DNA of 33,278 nt from Cyanobacteria bacterium UBA2566 (lineage in GTDB: Bacteria > Cyanobacteriota > Cyanobacteriia > Cyanobacteriales > Desertifilaceae): assembly GCA_002340255.1 (NCBI GenBank), contig DDLS01000130.1, positions 1 through 33,278 of the forward strand, given 5' to 3'. Both the position numbers and the translations under genes were made by a program. Positions 15,233-23,721 of the stretch are shown piece after piece. The notes beneath the pieces are model-generated. The model saw only the letters and a list, made by a program, of their open reading frames with translations, ran no database searches and was not told where the DNA came from. The stretch's first letter is position 1. Each line of letters starts with the position of its first letter.

Positions 15233-16216
15233 TTATAATCCAGCCCTTAAAGGAACTCGACCCGTTTGGCGATTAGAAAAACGAGTTTTTGCGCGGTTGT
15301 AATCAGCATTGGGAAGGGCAACATAGCCGACTTCAGCAGAAAACTTAGAGGCTGTTTGTAGATAGTATTCTACAAAAGCTTTGACTTCAGGTTTATCAGC
15401 AGCAGCCTTATTCACATAGATGTAAATGGGACGAGAGAGTGGACTATAACTCCCATTATTCACCGTAGTTGTGGTAGGAGCTACTCCATTAATTTTCAGG
15501 GACTTGAGTTTGTCGGTGTTTTCTTTATAGTAGGCTAAACCAAAATAGCCGATCGCATTGGGATTATTTTGAATCCCACGGACTAAAACATTATCATCTT
15601 CACTACCCGAGAAGTCCGAACGAATGTCCTGGTCATCTAAAATCGCTTCTTTGAAATAGTCATATGTCCCGGAATCTAACCCAGGGCCATAGAGCTTAAA
15701 GTCGCTGTTAGGCCAGCTCGAACGAATTTGATTCCACTTGTTGATTCCCTGTCGTTGGGATTGGGAGAGCCACATTTTTTGCAGTTCATCAACTTTAATA
15801 TCACTGACAGCGGTGTTCTGTTTAGACACAACTATAGTAATGGCATCGTAAGCAACGGGTAATTCGATATACTCAACTTCTGCTTGTTTACAGGCTTGTT
15901 GTTCCGATGGCTTAATCGGACGAGACGCATTAGAAATATGAGTCTGTACTGAGGGGTTTGTGGAGCAAAACTTTTTGAAACCGCCACCCGTTCCAGACAC
16001 ACCGACAGTAACTCTAGCATTATTGGGATTACTGGAATTATTTGACTTTTGGAATTCTTCTGCCACAGCTTCAGTAATCGGGAATACCGTACTGGAGCCA
16101 TCAATTTTGATGGTTGGCCGGCTTTGAGATTGCACGACTGATCCACTTAGGCTGATTGTGACTGCTATAAGTGAAAAAATACTGAACAATGAAATGGGAC
16201 TGCGTAGTAATTTCAT
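15233..16216 (-). CDS. pstS: Phosphate ABC transporter, periplasmic phosphate-binding protein
   Basis: Captures phosphate in the periplasm and delivers it to PstCA. The preferred start at 16216 (327 residues) has GGAG five bases upstream and gives a clean signal peptide, with a hydrophobic run to about residue 30. The in-frame ATG at 16261 would add 15 polar residues. Phosphate-contacting loops are IDGSSTVFPITE, GVSGTGGGFKKFC and DSGTYDYFKE. The fold matches the cyanobacterial PstS of about 330 residues. First gene of the pst operon, with candidate Pho boxes upstream. Confidence 0.95.
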   Translation of the reverse strand: MKLLRSPISLFSIFSLIAVTISLSGSVVQSQSRPTIKIDGSSTVFPITEAVAEEFQKSNNSSNPNNARVTVGVSGTGGGFKKFCSTNPSVQTHISNASRPIKPSEQQACKQAEVEYIELPVAYDAITIVVSKQNTAVSDIKVDELQKMWLSQSQRQGINKWNQIRSSWPNSDFKLYGPGLDSGTYDYFKEAILDDQDIRSDFSGSEDDNVLVRGIQNNPNAIGYFGLAYYKENTDKLKSLKINGVAPTTTTVNNGSYSPLSRPIYIYVNKAAADKPEVKAFVEYYLQTASKFSAEVGYVALPNADYNRAKTRFSNRQTGRVPLRAGL

Positions 16217-16261
16217 AGAACTCCGAGACTCAATAGAGTGAGTGGTTATCGCTTTTTGCAA

Positions 16262-16640
16262 TCTACTGGAATTTTGAAACTTTCATGTAAATTAATCAAT
16301 AACATTAATTTAAGAAAAAGTTAATCCTATCGAAGTTATAGGTAGAGATATGGATGACCGAGTGGGTGGGAACGCCTAAAATACAAGGGAATAATTTGTC
16401 ATTCGTGAAGTTATACAGATGTTAATCTTGCTTAAAATCTTAAGGTTTGTATAAGGTTTGTTGTTCACGCTAGAGTAACAGAAGAGAGATTATGTACCAC
16501 AGGACTTCACTACTCCCTAGCGTGAAAGACTGTATTAACGCCAGTTTTAGATAAGCTCAAACCCTTATTCTCTCATTGACTGAATCCCTACTCTTTCGTC
16601 ACATCAGCCGCAAAACGCCCTTAACCAACGCTGACGTTTA
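16262..16640. other. Intergenic region between the M23 peptidase gene and pstS
   Basis: This 379 bp stretch holds the pstS promoter area and Pho-box candidates. TCCCTAGCGTGAAAGACTGTATT near 16516-16537 may be a strongly decayed copy of the dispersed repeat. A weak hairpin (CAACGCT/AGCGTTG, 16626-16649) overlaps the peptidase stop codon and may mark its transcript end. No gene is seen on either strand. Confidence 0.5.
16408..16459 (-). promoter_or_regulatory. Candidate Pho-box array upstream of pstS
   Basis: On the minus strand, two pairs of 8-base words are spaced with 3-base gaps (11 bp period). AAACCTTA occurs twice (plus positions 16452-16459 and 16441-16448). ATTAACAT (16419-16426) is followed by TATAACTT (16408-16415). 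Cyanobacterial SphR/PhoB sites are described as such direct repeats of PyTTAAPyPyT-like words. The array lies about 190-245 bases before the pstS start. Confidence 0.5.
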
Positions 16641-17651
16641 TTAGCGTTGACGCAATTGATTTCGAGAATGAGAAGCTACATTACTACAATTTAAATACTC
16701 CGCACTGCAAGGATCGATCGGCTGCCCATACACCCCAGGAGGATAGACTTCAAAATGCAAATGGGGGCCGGTCGATTGTCCAGTATTTCCCACTAAACCA
16801 ATGGTGTCGCCCTGACGCACTTGCATTCCTTCACGGACTAAAATTTTTGATAGATGGGCGTAAAGAGTGCGCGTACCATCGGCATGTAATAGGGCAATGG
16901 TTAACCCTCCGTTTCCAGCCGATTCTTTGGCAAAGGTTACTTTACCATTTGCGGTTGCCCTGACTGGAGTACCGATGGGAGCCACAAAATCAACACCTAC
17001 ATGGAGTTCTCTGCCCCATCTGCCGGTGGTACGCCATCCATAACCGGAAGAAATTCGAGCATTTTCTAGGGGATAAAGCCAGGTTGTTTGGCTAGGAGCC
17101 TGATTTTGGGGTTCTTCCAGGGAGGAGGGAGGAGAAACCCAAGTCCGATCGCCATTTTCTGTTGGATTTTCGGTTCGATTTTCCCATGGATTCCGGGGTT
17201 CTAGAGAGGGTTGTGGAAATCGACGCTCTGGTGCTCGATCGGTCGATAAGCCCCCTGTGGTGGGGATTACACCATCAGCACCAATGGCAAAATGGGAAAA
17301 GACTTGATACCCTCGATCTCTTAAGGGAAGAACAACAGAAGCCATACTTTGCCCATCGGTCAGGGCTTGTAGACCCTCGACTGGTTCTTGTTGGCTTCCT
17401 GATTGTTGAAATAAATGACACGCTTGCATCCGATGCTTGGGAATTCCTGTGAGGCGGCTAATTTCAGGAATATCTCGATCTTGGGTATTTTGAATAAAGA
17501 TAAATCGGTTCTTTAAGGTACAGGTGTCGGTGGCAGATGACGACAAACCCCAGCTTTGGGCCATGGATTTTTGTTGAGGAATGAATACACGGGTTAAGGG
17601 TAAGAGGGCGATCGCCAATCCCAATATAGCCAAGTGCATACTTATTTTCAT
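16641..17651 (-). CDS. Secreted M23-family (LytM-type) zinc metallopeptidase
   Basis: Probably cleaves or binds peptidoglycan cross-links in the periplasm. The start chosen at 17651 gives 336 residues, with GGAGG seven bases upstream and a signal peptide ending near SMAQS. A further ATG lies directly before it. The central 90 residues are rich in Pro, Asn and Gln and look like a linker. The C-terminal catalytic domain begins YPLENARISSGYGWR. It has HVGVD (first zinc His and Asp), YAHLS, and HLHFEV with the paired histidines, so all zinc ligands and the catalytic histidine are present. Two cysteines follow in DPCSAEYLNCS. The middle domain (about 40-120) is not recognised. Confidence 0.88.
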   Translation of the reverse strand: MKISMHLAILGLAIALLPLTRVFIPQQKSMAQSWGLSSSATDTCTLKNRFIFIQNTQDRDIPEISRLTGIPKHRMQACHLFQQSGSQQEPVEGLQALTDGQSMASVVLPLRDRGYQVFSHFAIGADGVIPTTGGLSTDRAPERRFPQPSLEPRNPWENRTENPTENGDRTWVSPPSSLEEPQNQAPSQTTWLYPLENARISSGYGWRTTGRWGRELHVGVDFVAPIGTPVRATANGKVTFAKESAGNGGLTIALLHADGTRTLYAHLSKILVREGMQVRQGDTIGLVGNTGQSTGPHLHFEVYPPGVYGQPIDPCSAEYLNCSNVASHSRNQLRQR

Positions 17652-17802
17652 CATTATTCCTCCCAAGACCCAAAGATCCAAACGATTGCGTTAATCTTAG
17701 ATTGAAGACTTATCTTATCGGCTCTTTCTATGCCAAGGGTGAGTATTCCGGATATTTTAAATAACTAACCATTAATAATTAACAATTATTAATGGTTAAG
17801 GG

Positions 17803-19227
17803 TTAACTATCAACAACCACAGTACCTTTATGAGTCGTTTTGACCCATTTTAAGGTTTTGGGACGTACCGCAATCCGGGCAGATGTACTAGCCACAATTA
17901 AGAGCCAATGGAGCATATAGATGGTTCCTCTCAAGGTTTGCCAGAGCAGCGTAGGTAAACTTGATACCGCGCCCTTGACTCGATTAACTCGACGAATCCC
18001 TTGAATCATAGCAATTACAGACATGCCGACCATCAGAGTTGTCATGGGACTATAAACGGGCAGGCGATTTTTAGCGATCGCCATCAAACAATCCGGAATT
18101 GCCGCATTGGGGATAAAATATTGCATAATCCAAAATATCAACATATCCCAGATCTTCATCCAGGGCATCCGCTTACTAAAAATCAACCGCCAATAATCCA
18201 TATACCGTTGATATCCCCCCTCTGCCCAGCGATTGCGCTGATGCCATAGGGCTAAAGCGCTGGTAACCCCTTCTTCCTGGACGGGAGGATCGAGGATAAA
18301 GTCTACATCCCACTGTTCCAAATGCAGGCGTAGGGTTAAATCCAAATCATCGGTAATGGTCTCTTCATTCCATCCCCCACATTGTTCGAGTGCCGTGCGT
18401 CGGACAAATTGACCATTGCCTCGTAACTCTCCAATCCCTCCTAGGGCAATTCTTTGTTGCTGGAAATAGGCATCGAGGGCCATTTCTGAGGCTTGACTGT
18501 GAGTCCAAACATTCACCGGAGCATTAGCGATCGCCTTTTGCAGTTGAATTGCTCCCACCTCCTGGCGATCAAACCCAGGTAAAACGCGTCGTAATAAATC
18601 TGGCGCAACTTGGGCATCTGCATCAAAAACCGCCAGTACCTCACCTCGAGTTAAGGGTAATACCTGATTGAGCGCTCCAGATTTACCCCCAGTTGCTTCA
18701 GCCGAGCGTCGCATCACCCGCAGATGGGGATACTCTTGGCAAAGACTTTCCAACACTTGGGGGGTGCGATCGCTGCTATTGTCATCAATCACCCAGACTT
18801 CATAGTGGTCTAAGGGATAGTCCTGAGTACAGAGCATCTTGACCAAAGGCGCAATCACTCGTTCCTCATTTTTGGCCGCTACTAACAAAGAGACTAAAGG
18901 CACATCAGAAGGAGAGTCCAGAGGCAGTGGTTCTAAAGGGTTGCTGGGTTTAGCGGTTAAAACTCGAATGGCATGAATTCCCATGAGGGCAACCATTCCC
19001 CAAATCAGCCACAAACCCCAAGAGAGCAAATGTAGGGCGATCGTCCCACTCCAAATCACAATTAATAACACCGCTGCTTTCCGCCTGCGGCCTTCATAGA
19101 CAATCCGATCGAAACAGGACGGGTTTATGTCCTGCGGCACGAAATCTCTGGAGGTGGTTTGAACGACTTGAGGATCGCTATCAGGGATGTTCTGGCGATC
19201 GCCGATAGAATTGGACTTCTCCGACAT
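17803..19227 (-). CDS. mgdA: Family 2 membrane glycosyltransferase, probably beta-monoglucosyldiacylglycerol synthase
   Basis: The 474 residues include two N-terminal membrane helices (about 50-88), then the GT2 domain. VPLVSLLVAAKNEE opens it, VWVIDDNSSD is the nucleotide-binding site, AVFDADAQV holds the DxD, ETITDDLDL is the acceptor/catalytic Asp region, and QRNRW is the Q-x-x-R-W motif of processive-type GT2 enzymes. Two to three further helices follow. The order and the phrases WHQRNRWAEGGYQRYMDYW resemble the cyanobacterial enzyme (Synechocystis Sll1377 type). That enzyme transfers glucose to diacylglycerol, the first step of galactolipid synthesis for thylakoid membranes. Other membrane GT2 enzymes share the motifs, so the substrate is inferred. 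Confidence 0.75.
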   Translation of the reverse strand: MSEKSNSIGDRQNIPDSDPQVVQTTSRDFVPQDINPSCFDRIVYEGRRRKAAVLLIVIWSGTIALHLLSWGLWLIWGMVALMGIHAIRVLTAKPSNPLEPLPLDSPSDVPLVSLLVAAKNEERVIAPLVKMLCTQDYPLDHYEVWVIDDNSSDRTPQVLESLCQEYPHLRVMRRSAEATGGKSGALNQVLPLTRGEVLAVFDADAQVAPDLLRRVLPGFDRQEVGAIQLQKAIANAPVNVWTHSQASEMALDAYFQQQRIALGGIGELRGNGQFVRRTALEQCGGWNEETITDDLDLTLRLHLEQWDVDFILDPPVQEEGVTSALALWHQRNRWAEGGYQRYMDYWRLIFSKRMPWMKIWDMLIFWIMQYFIPNAAIPDCLMAIAKNRLPVYSPMTTLMVGMSVIAMIQGIRRVNRVKGAVSSLPTLLWQTLRGTIYMLHWLLIVASTSARIAVRPKTLKWVKTTHKGTVVVDS

Positions 19228-19314
19228 AAGGTTATGGAGGCTTTTATCCTGACTGAATATTTGTATTGATCCCCTCTGAGACCAGAGAGGATGTGCTTTA
19301 TTTTGACATACTCC

Positions 19315-20435
19315 CCAGCCTCCGCTTCGCTAAAGGCTGGAGATTCTCATTTATTCCAGGTTTCTGACGAGATCACTTACTTGATTGGGTTTCCCCTCAC
19401 AAGCCGAGGTGAGACTCTCCCCTGGCGTTCCTTCTGAATCAGAAGCGGTTTCTGCTTGCCCAACAGTACCGTATTGAGTCCAATTTTCACCCAATTTCTT
19501 CATACCTTTGTGCAAAATGTTCATCGCCGCCGCTGTATCTCGGCACACTTCCAATTTGCAAGTTGGGCACGAAGAGTTCTCGTGCTTAACGATTTTTTGA
19601 CTCTCTGTCCACACTGGGGACAATCTTGACTGGTGAATTTGGGATCTACTGCGATTACCGCTTTATCCCAAATCTTGCCATAGTATTCGAGCCATTGGGT
19701 GAACTGATACCACCCGGCATCAGAAATCGACTTAGCTAAGTGGTGATTTTTACCATATTGGCTATTTTCAAATCCTCATAGACAATCACATCGTGATTCG
19801 TGAACTACGCACCGAGCCGTCTTTATTGCCCAGTCTTTACGCTGTCTTTGGATTTTCAAATGAAGCTTACCTAGTCGTTTCCTGGCATCATGGTAATTAT
19901 TGGATTGAGGCTTTTGCCCTTTCACCAACTTTCTTGACAGCCGCCGTTGCCGTTTCTTTCGCCGTCTTTCTAATTTCCTTAGATATTGCGGATAAATCAC
20001 ACAATTGTCATTTTGATCTTTGAAGAAATATTTCAATCCAAGGTCTAGTCCAATCACTTCTCCGGTATAATTTCCCGTCTCTTTGCGAGTGGCATCAAAG
20101 AGAAATTGTGCATAATATCCATCTGAATCTACAAACGACTCGAACTCGGTTTATCTTGAGAGTAAACAGATCCTTGCGAGTCTCTTTGTTACAGAAGAGA
20201 GAAAATTTGCCGGCTTTGAATCCATCAGTGAACGTGATTGATTTGCGATCTTCAGATAGGAACCAACCGCTCGTCTTATATTCAACGGATCTCGTGTGTT
20301 TTTTGAATTTATAAAAGCTTGATATTGAGCTTTGGAACCTAATAAAAGTTTTGCTTCTCTAATTATCATTCTTTAATTTTACCACAGGTTTTCGTGGATA
20401 AACCAAGATTTCTAAAAGCCGTCCTGGAAGGACGG
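19315..20435 (-). mobile_element. Decayed tnpB-only element of the IS200/IS605 (IS1341) group
   Basis: The element is bounded by two small hairpins typical of this group. CCAGCCT/AGGCTGG at 19315-19340 is the right end, directly after GACATACTCC. CCGTCCTGGAAGGACGG at 20419-20435 is the left end. Inside is a frame-broken tnpB on the minus strand. No tnpA is present. The space between the tnpB tail and the right-end hairpin is where a reRNA (omega RNA) scaffold would normally lie. Confidence 0.75.
19351..20369 (-). pseudogene. tnpB: TnpB (RNA-guided nuclease ancestor of Cas12) pseudogene
   Basis: Reading across frames on the minus strand recovers a TnpB: EAKLLLGSKAQYQAF (N-terminus), VEYKTSGWFLSEDRKSITFT then DGFKAGKF, DSDGYYAQF, GLDLGLKYF (RuvC-I Asp), HDVIVYEDLKIANM (RuvC-II Glu), SISDAGWYQF, CPQCGQRVKK and CPTCKLEV (zinc finger), and CRDTAAAMNIL (RuvC-III Asp). 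At least three frame changes are needed: near VRVV at about 20150, after ANMVK at about 19750, and inside the zinc finger at about 19590. The N-terminal third is shortened by an internal deletion. All three catalytic acids survive, but no continuous protein can be made. Confidence 0.85.
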
Positions 20436-20512
20436 AGCTTTAAACCCAATTCTTTGGTAGGATAAACTGGAGAATCCTTATTGTTAAGACCGGGCGTGTA
20501 AGTACAACTTTT

Positions 20513-20896
20513 ATGACTACTGATCTCAGTGCCATTGAACCTGCCCAAGGCGGAGTTATCGGCGTTTATCAGCCTTACTACCAAGGTGGTAAGCGGGCGG
20601 CCTTACCCTATGCCATAGGTTTGTATGAAAAAACTTCGTTGGAAGGGGAACGCCGGATTGAAAGAGGAGAGAGTATTCCTTTTCTAGCCACTTGGTTTAT
20701 TGTCTCGAAACTCCCCGCAGATGAGACGGTCTGTCGGATGCAGTTTGATGGTCAGTCAGAGCTGACGTATGAGGTGAAGCTGCCCAATCATGAATTTATT
20801 GAGTTTTTGATTGAGTTGTATGTGACTTGGCGAAGAACGAAAACGGTTGATTTTTCGCAAACGTTCTACCGAAAACTATTACGATTAGATGACTAA
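20513..20896 (+). CDS. EbsA-like type IV pilus biogenesis protein
   Basis: A soluble 127-residue protein without signal or membrane segments. Phrases such as VYQPYYQGGKRAALPYAIGL, IERGESIPFLATWF, VCRMQFDGQSELTYEV and FYRKLLRL look like the conserved cyanobacterial EbsA family. In Synechococcus, EbsA joins Hfq and PilB in a pilus-assembly and secretion complex. The assignment is from memory of the family pattern and is not certain. The next gene begins 35 bases after the stop and is probably co-transcribed. The gene starts about 80 bases beyond the left end of the tnpB element. Confidence 0.55.
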   Translation: MTTDLSAIEPAQGGVIGVYQPYYQGGKRAALPYAIGLYEKTSLEGERRIERGESIPFLATWFIVSKLPADETVCRMQFDGQSELTYEVKLPNHEFIEFLIELYVTWRRTKTVDFSQTFYRKLLRLDD

Positions 20897-20931
20897 GGAT
20901 TAATGATGCTTAAACAGTTGGGAGTGCGTGC

Positions 20932-21999
20932 GTGACCGGTATTAGTCAATATCTGCTGATAGGTTCCCTAGAATCTTACAGTGGTAAGTCAGCAAGTTTA
21001 TTAGGCATTGGGGCACAACTGAAAAAGCGAGGCTGGGATATCGCCTATGGTAAGCCCTTATCTACTGGACATAGAAAGCTGATGGGTAAAGGGATGGATG
21101 AAGATGGCTCTTTTATTGCTCAGATTCTAGAGTTACCGAGCGATCGCCTCTATCCAACGTTAATCTCAATGGATTGCCAGACCATTGAAGAGCGATTAAC
21201 TCAGACTAATCCAGATAATCCCCAGGTCAGTTTGGCACAACATTATCCGACTGCACCCGATCGGTTGGTGCTGTTGGAAGGACCAGGGACTCTCGATGAG
21301 GGGAGATTATTCGGTTTGTCTTTAGCACAGATGGCCGATCAACTCTCAGCCGGAATTCTGTTAGTGATTTCCTTTGAGGCACAACAGATTATCGATCAGG
21401 CCCTTTCAGCAAAAGAGCGTTTGGGCGATCGCCTCCTCGGTATTGTTGTCAACGATATTATGGAAGACTTTATCGAGCGGTTTCCCCAAGACTATGTGCC
21501 CTATTTGGAATCTCAGGGTATTCCCGTCCTTGGCCAACTGCCTCGGAGTAATTTATTGCGAAGTATTAGCGTGCGGGAATTGGTCGATCGTCTAGAGGCA
21601 ACCGTGCTATGTCGAAGCGATCGCCTAGATTTGATGGTCGAAAGCTTACGCATTGGAGCGATGAATGTCAATTCAGCTCTGAAATATTTCCGTAAAGGAC
21701 AAAATATGGCAGTGGTCACGGGGGGCGATCGCACGGATATTCAATTGGCTGCCCTAGAAACCTCAACCCAATGTTTAATCCTCACAGGTCATCTCTCTCC
21801 CTCAGAATTAATTATTAGTCGAGCTGACGAGTTGGAAATTCCCATTCTTACGGTAGACCTCGACACTTTGACCACTGTGGAAATCATTGATAATGCCTTC
21901 GGCACAGTTCCCCTTCACGAGCCAGTCAAGGTCAAGTGTATTTCTGAGTTGATCGCTGCCCACTTTGACTTAGACCGACTTTTAGGTTACCTCGCCTAG
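20932..21999 (+). CDS. P-loop (BioD/CobQ-like) plus DRTGG domain protein
   Basis: The 355 residues resemble the N-terminal, non-catalytic half of long phosphate acetyltransferases. An AAA_26/dethiobiotin-synthetase-like P-loop domain has GSLESYSGKSASLLG at about 11-25, LVLLEGPG at about 112, LSLAQMADQLSAGILLVI, and GIVVNDI. It is followed by a DRTGG domain with VTGGDRTDIQLAALETSTQC at about 262-281. The acetyltransferase domain itself is absent. DRTGG domains are thought to sense small ligands, so a regulatory or nucleotide-binding role is more likely than Pta activity. The GTG start is preceded by GGGAG. Probably co-transcribed with the EbsA-like gene. Confidence 0.8.
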   Translation: MTGISQYLLIGSLESYSGKSASLLGIGAQLKKRGWDIAYGKPLSTGHRKLMGKGMDEDGSFIAQILELPSDRLYPTLISMDCQTIEERLTQTNPDNPQVSLAQHYPTAPDRLVLLEGPGTLDEGRLFGLSLAQMADQLSAGILLVISFEAQQIIDQALSAKERLGDRLLGIVVNDIMEDFIERFPQDYVPYLESQGIPVLGQLPRSNLLRSISVRELVDRLEATVLCRSDRLDLMVESLRIGAMNVNSALKYFRKGQNMAVVTGGDRTDIQLAALETSTQCLILTGHLSPSELIISRADELEIPILTVDLDTLTTVEIIDNAFGTVPLHEPVKVKCISELIAAHFDLDRLLGYLA

Positions 22000-22162
22000 A
22001 TAGGAGATGGGGAAGAGGGGGAGCATGGGGAGGATGGGGGGACAGGAAGATATGGAGACACTCCAGACACGGAGATAAGGTCCGATTGCTAAAGTGCATA
22101 TTGCCCCCAAATTCACCTCAAATTCAAATTATCTGCTAGAATAACTCCGTTGTAGCGCCTAG

Positions 22163-22678
22163 TTGTTATTGGCATTGAGTCAATCCTTAGAAATTCCTAA
22201 ACTTGATACCCTAGAGCAAGAACTGGCAACAATCCAGCAAACCGGATCGAAGCGGCTGGCCATACTCGGTTCTCGCCATGTTCCCATAACTCATCAACAT
22301 CTGATTGAAACGATGAGTTCCTCCTTGGTTCTATCGGGAAACCATATCATTACCTCCGGAGCAACAGGGACGAATTTCGCTTCAGTCCGAGGAGCAATGC
22401 GAGCCGATCCTAACTTGCTGACTGTGATTTTACCCCAAAGCTTAGACCGTCAACCCAGAGAATCTCGGCAACTCCTCGAACAAGTCATTCACTTGGTAGA
22501 AAAACCGGAGAACAATGAATTATCTCTGGCTGAAGCCAGTTCTCTGTGTAATGCAGAAATTATTACCCGATGTCAGCAACTGATTTGTTTTGCCTTCCAT
22601 GATAGTACGACCTTACTGCAAACTTGCCGTGATGCGGAAGAGCAACGTAAAGTGGTAACCTTGTTTTATTTTGATTGA
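22163..22678 (+). CDS. DprA/LOG-like Rossmann-fold protein ('DNA recombination-mediator protein A')
   Basis: The 171 residues include GSKRLAILGSRHVPITHQHL, then LSGNHIITSGATGTNFASVR and AMRADPNLLTVILPQSLDRQ. These match the dinucleotide-binding fold shared by DprA and LOG proteins (GSR and SGGA/TSGA phosphate-binding turns). The DNA-processing activity is not shown; cyanobacterial members carry this label in databases by fold similarity. No ATG is available near the beginning. A stop lies directly before TTG at 22163, so the start is TTG at 22163, 22169 or 22175. The end overlaps or abuts the MAPEG gene. Confidence 0.6.
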   Translation: MLLALSQSLEIPKLDTLEQELATIQQTGSKRLAILGSRHVPITHQHLIETMSSSLVLSGNHIITSGATGTNFASVRGAMRADPNLLTVILPQSLDRQPRESRQLLEQVIHLVEKPENNELSLAEASSLCNAEIITRCQQLICFAFHDSTTLLQTCRDAEEQRKVVTLFYFD

Positions 22679-22691
22679 TGATCGTGAGGTG

Positions 22692-23111
22692 ATGGGTTTG
22701 TCCGTTTCTGTCTCTGCTCTGTTACTCTATGCGATCGCTGGAGCAGCTTTTTTAATCTATTTTCCCTTTTTTTGGGTCGCCTATGCTCGGTTTCAAGGGG
22801 GGATGCAGTATTTAGAAACCCCGAGAGCGCTGGCCGATCAATTGCCCGATTATGCGAAACGTGCCAATTGGGCCCACCAGAATTCTATTGAAGCGTTTAT
22901 GATTTTTGCCGCTGCTGCGGGTATGACCTATGCGACCGGGGTAGACTCCATAGTGGCAGCTTATGCGGCTGGAGTATTCTTGATCGTTCGTGGATTGTAT
23001 AGTATCTTTTATATTCTCAATATTCCCTTGGGGCGATCGCTTATGTTTGGAATTGGATCTTTATGTAGTCTGACTCTGTTTGCCTTAAGCTTGCTTCAAG
23101 TGAGTATCTAA
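22692..23111 (+). CDS. MAPEG-family membrane protein
   Basis: An integral membrane protein of 139 residues with four predicted helices (about 7-27, 62-80, 85-105, 115-135). The segment TPRALADQLPDYAKRANWAH, then QNSIEAFMIFAAA, resembles the MAPEG helix-2 region that binds glutathione in eukaryotic relatives. Cyanobacterial members may have glutathione-transferase activity, but the substrate is unknown. I chose ATG 22692, preceded by GAGGTG, 13 bases after the previous stop, over the TTG at 22671. Confidence 0.75.
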   Translation: MGLSVSVSALLLYAIAGAAFLIYFPFFWVAYARFQGGMQYLETPRALADQLPDYAKRANWAHQNSIEAFMIFAAAAGMTYATGVDSIVAAYAAGVFLIVRGLYSIFYILNIPLGRSLMFGIGSLCSLTLFALSLLQVSI

Positions 23112-23173
23112 ATTTTGGCTTTCCCCGGAATGGGGGATACGCTAAGTGTGTTCGCTAGTGTTTGATTATTCTT

Positions 23174-23668
23174 ATGGCTTCTTCCTATTCTTTTGATGTA
23201 GTTAGTGACTTTGATGAACAAGAGCTAGTTAATGCTCTAGACCAAACGCAACGGGAAATTAAATCACGTTATGACTTAAAAGACTCAAAGACGATGGTAG
23301 AATTGGTGGACAAAACTACAATTACCATCAATACAGATAGTAATTTAACGCTAGAGTCAGTCTCTACCATTTTGCGGACTAAAGCTGCCAAGCGTAACCT
23401 ATCCTTGAAAATTTTCCAATTTGGGGATATCGAGGCCGCTGGAGGCAACCGAGTTCGTCAGGAAATTAAGCTTCAGCGTGGTATCGATCGGGATTTAGGC
23501 AAAAAGATTAATAAGCGCATTCGGGATCAATTTAAGAAGGTACAAGCATCGATTCAAGGGGATTCTTTGCGAGTTTCATCGAAATCTAAGGATGAATTGC
23601 AACAGGTGAGGCAAATGTTGAAACAGGAAGATTTACCCGTAGCTTTGCAGTTTACCAATTATCGTTAG
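23174..23668 (+). CDS. yajQ: YajQ-family cyclic-nucleotide or RNA-binding protein
   Basis: A soluble protein of 164 residues, the usual length. Conserved features are SFDVVSDFDEQELVNALDQT, EIKSRYDLKDSK, RGIDRDLGKKINKRIRDQFK, KVQASIQGDSLRVSSKSKDE, and DLPVALQFTNYR at the end. Some YajQ proteins bind cyclic di-GMP. The cellular role in cyanobacteria is unclear. Start at ATG 23174, matching the family N-terminus; an in-frame TTG lies 12 bases earlier. Confidence 0.92.
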   Translation: MASSYSFDVVSDFDEQELVNALDQTQREIKSRYDLKDSKTMVELVDKTTITINTDSNLTLESVSTILRTKAAKRNLSLKIFQFGDIEAAGGNRVRQEIKLQRGIDRDLGKKINKRIRDQFKKVQASIQGDSLRVSSKSKDELQQVRQMLKQEDLPVALQFTNYR

Positions 23669-23673
23669 TTTGG

Positions 23674-23721
23674 GTAATAGGTAATGGGTAATATCCGTGT
23701 CTCCCAATTCCCCCATTCCCC
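23674..23721. repeat. Short GGTAATA and CCCCATT tandem stretch
   Basis: GGTAATAGGTAATGGGTAATA is followed by CCCAATTCCCCCATTCCCCC. It fills the gap between the convergent yajQ and OmpA-domain genes and is related to the tandem part of the dispersed repeat. Confidence 0.5.

Noticed and set aside
17162..17452. 96-codon plus-strand frame opposite the M23 peptidase gene
   Set aside because: Opposite the Pro/Asn-rich linker of a clear M23 protein; shadow frame.
19271..19290. CCCTCTGAG/CAGAGAGG as a terminator of a transcript entering from the element
   Set aside because: Pairing is imperfect and no T-run follows.
20366..20584. 72-codon minus-strand frame upstream of the tnpB remnant
   Set aside because: It runs through the left-end hairpin of the element and the EbsA-like gene; not protein-like.
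22000..22080. G-rich low-complexity stretch (GGGGAGGATGGGG) as a regulatory G-quadruplex
   Set aside because: It looks like the simple purine-rich filler common between cyanobacterial genes; no conserved spacing is visible.
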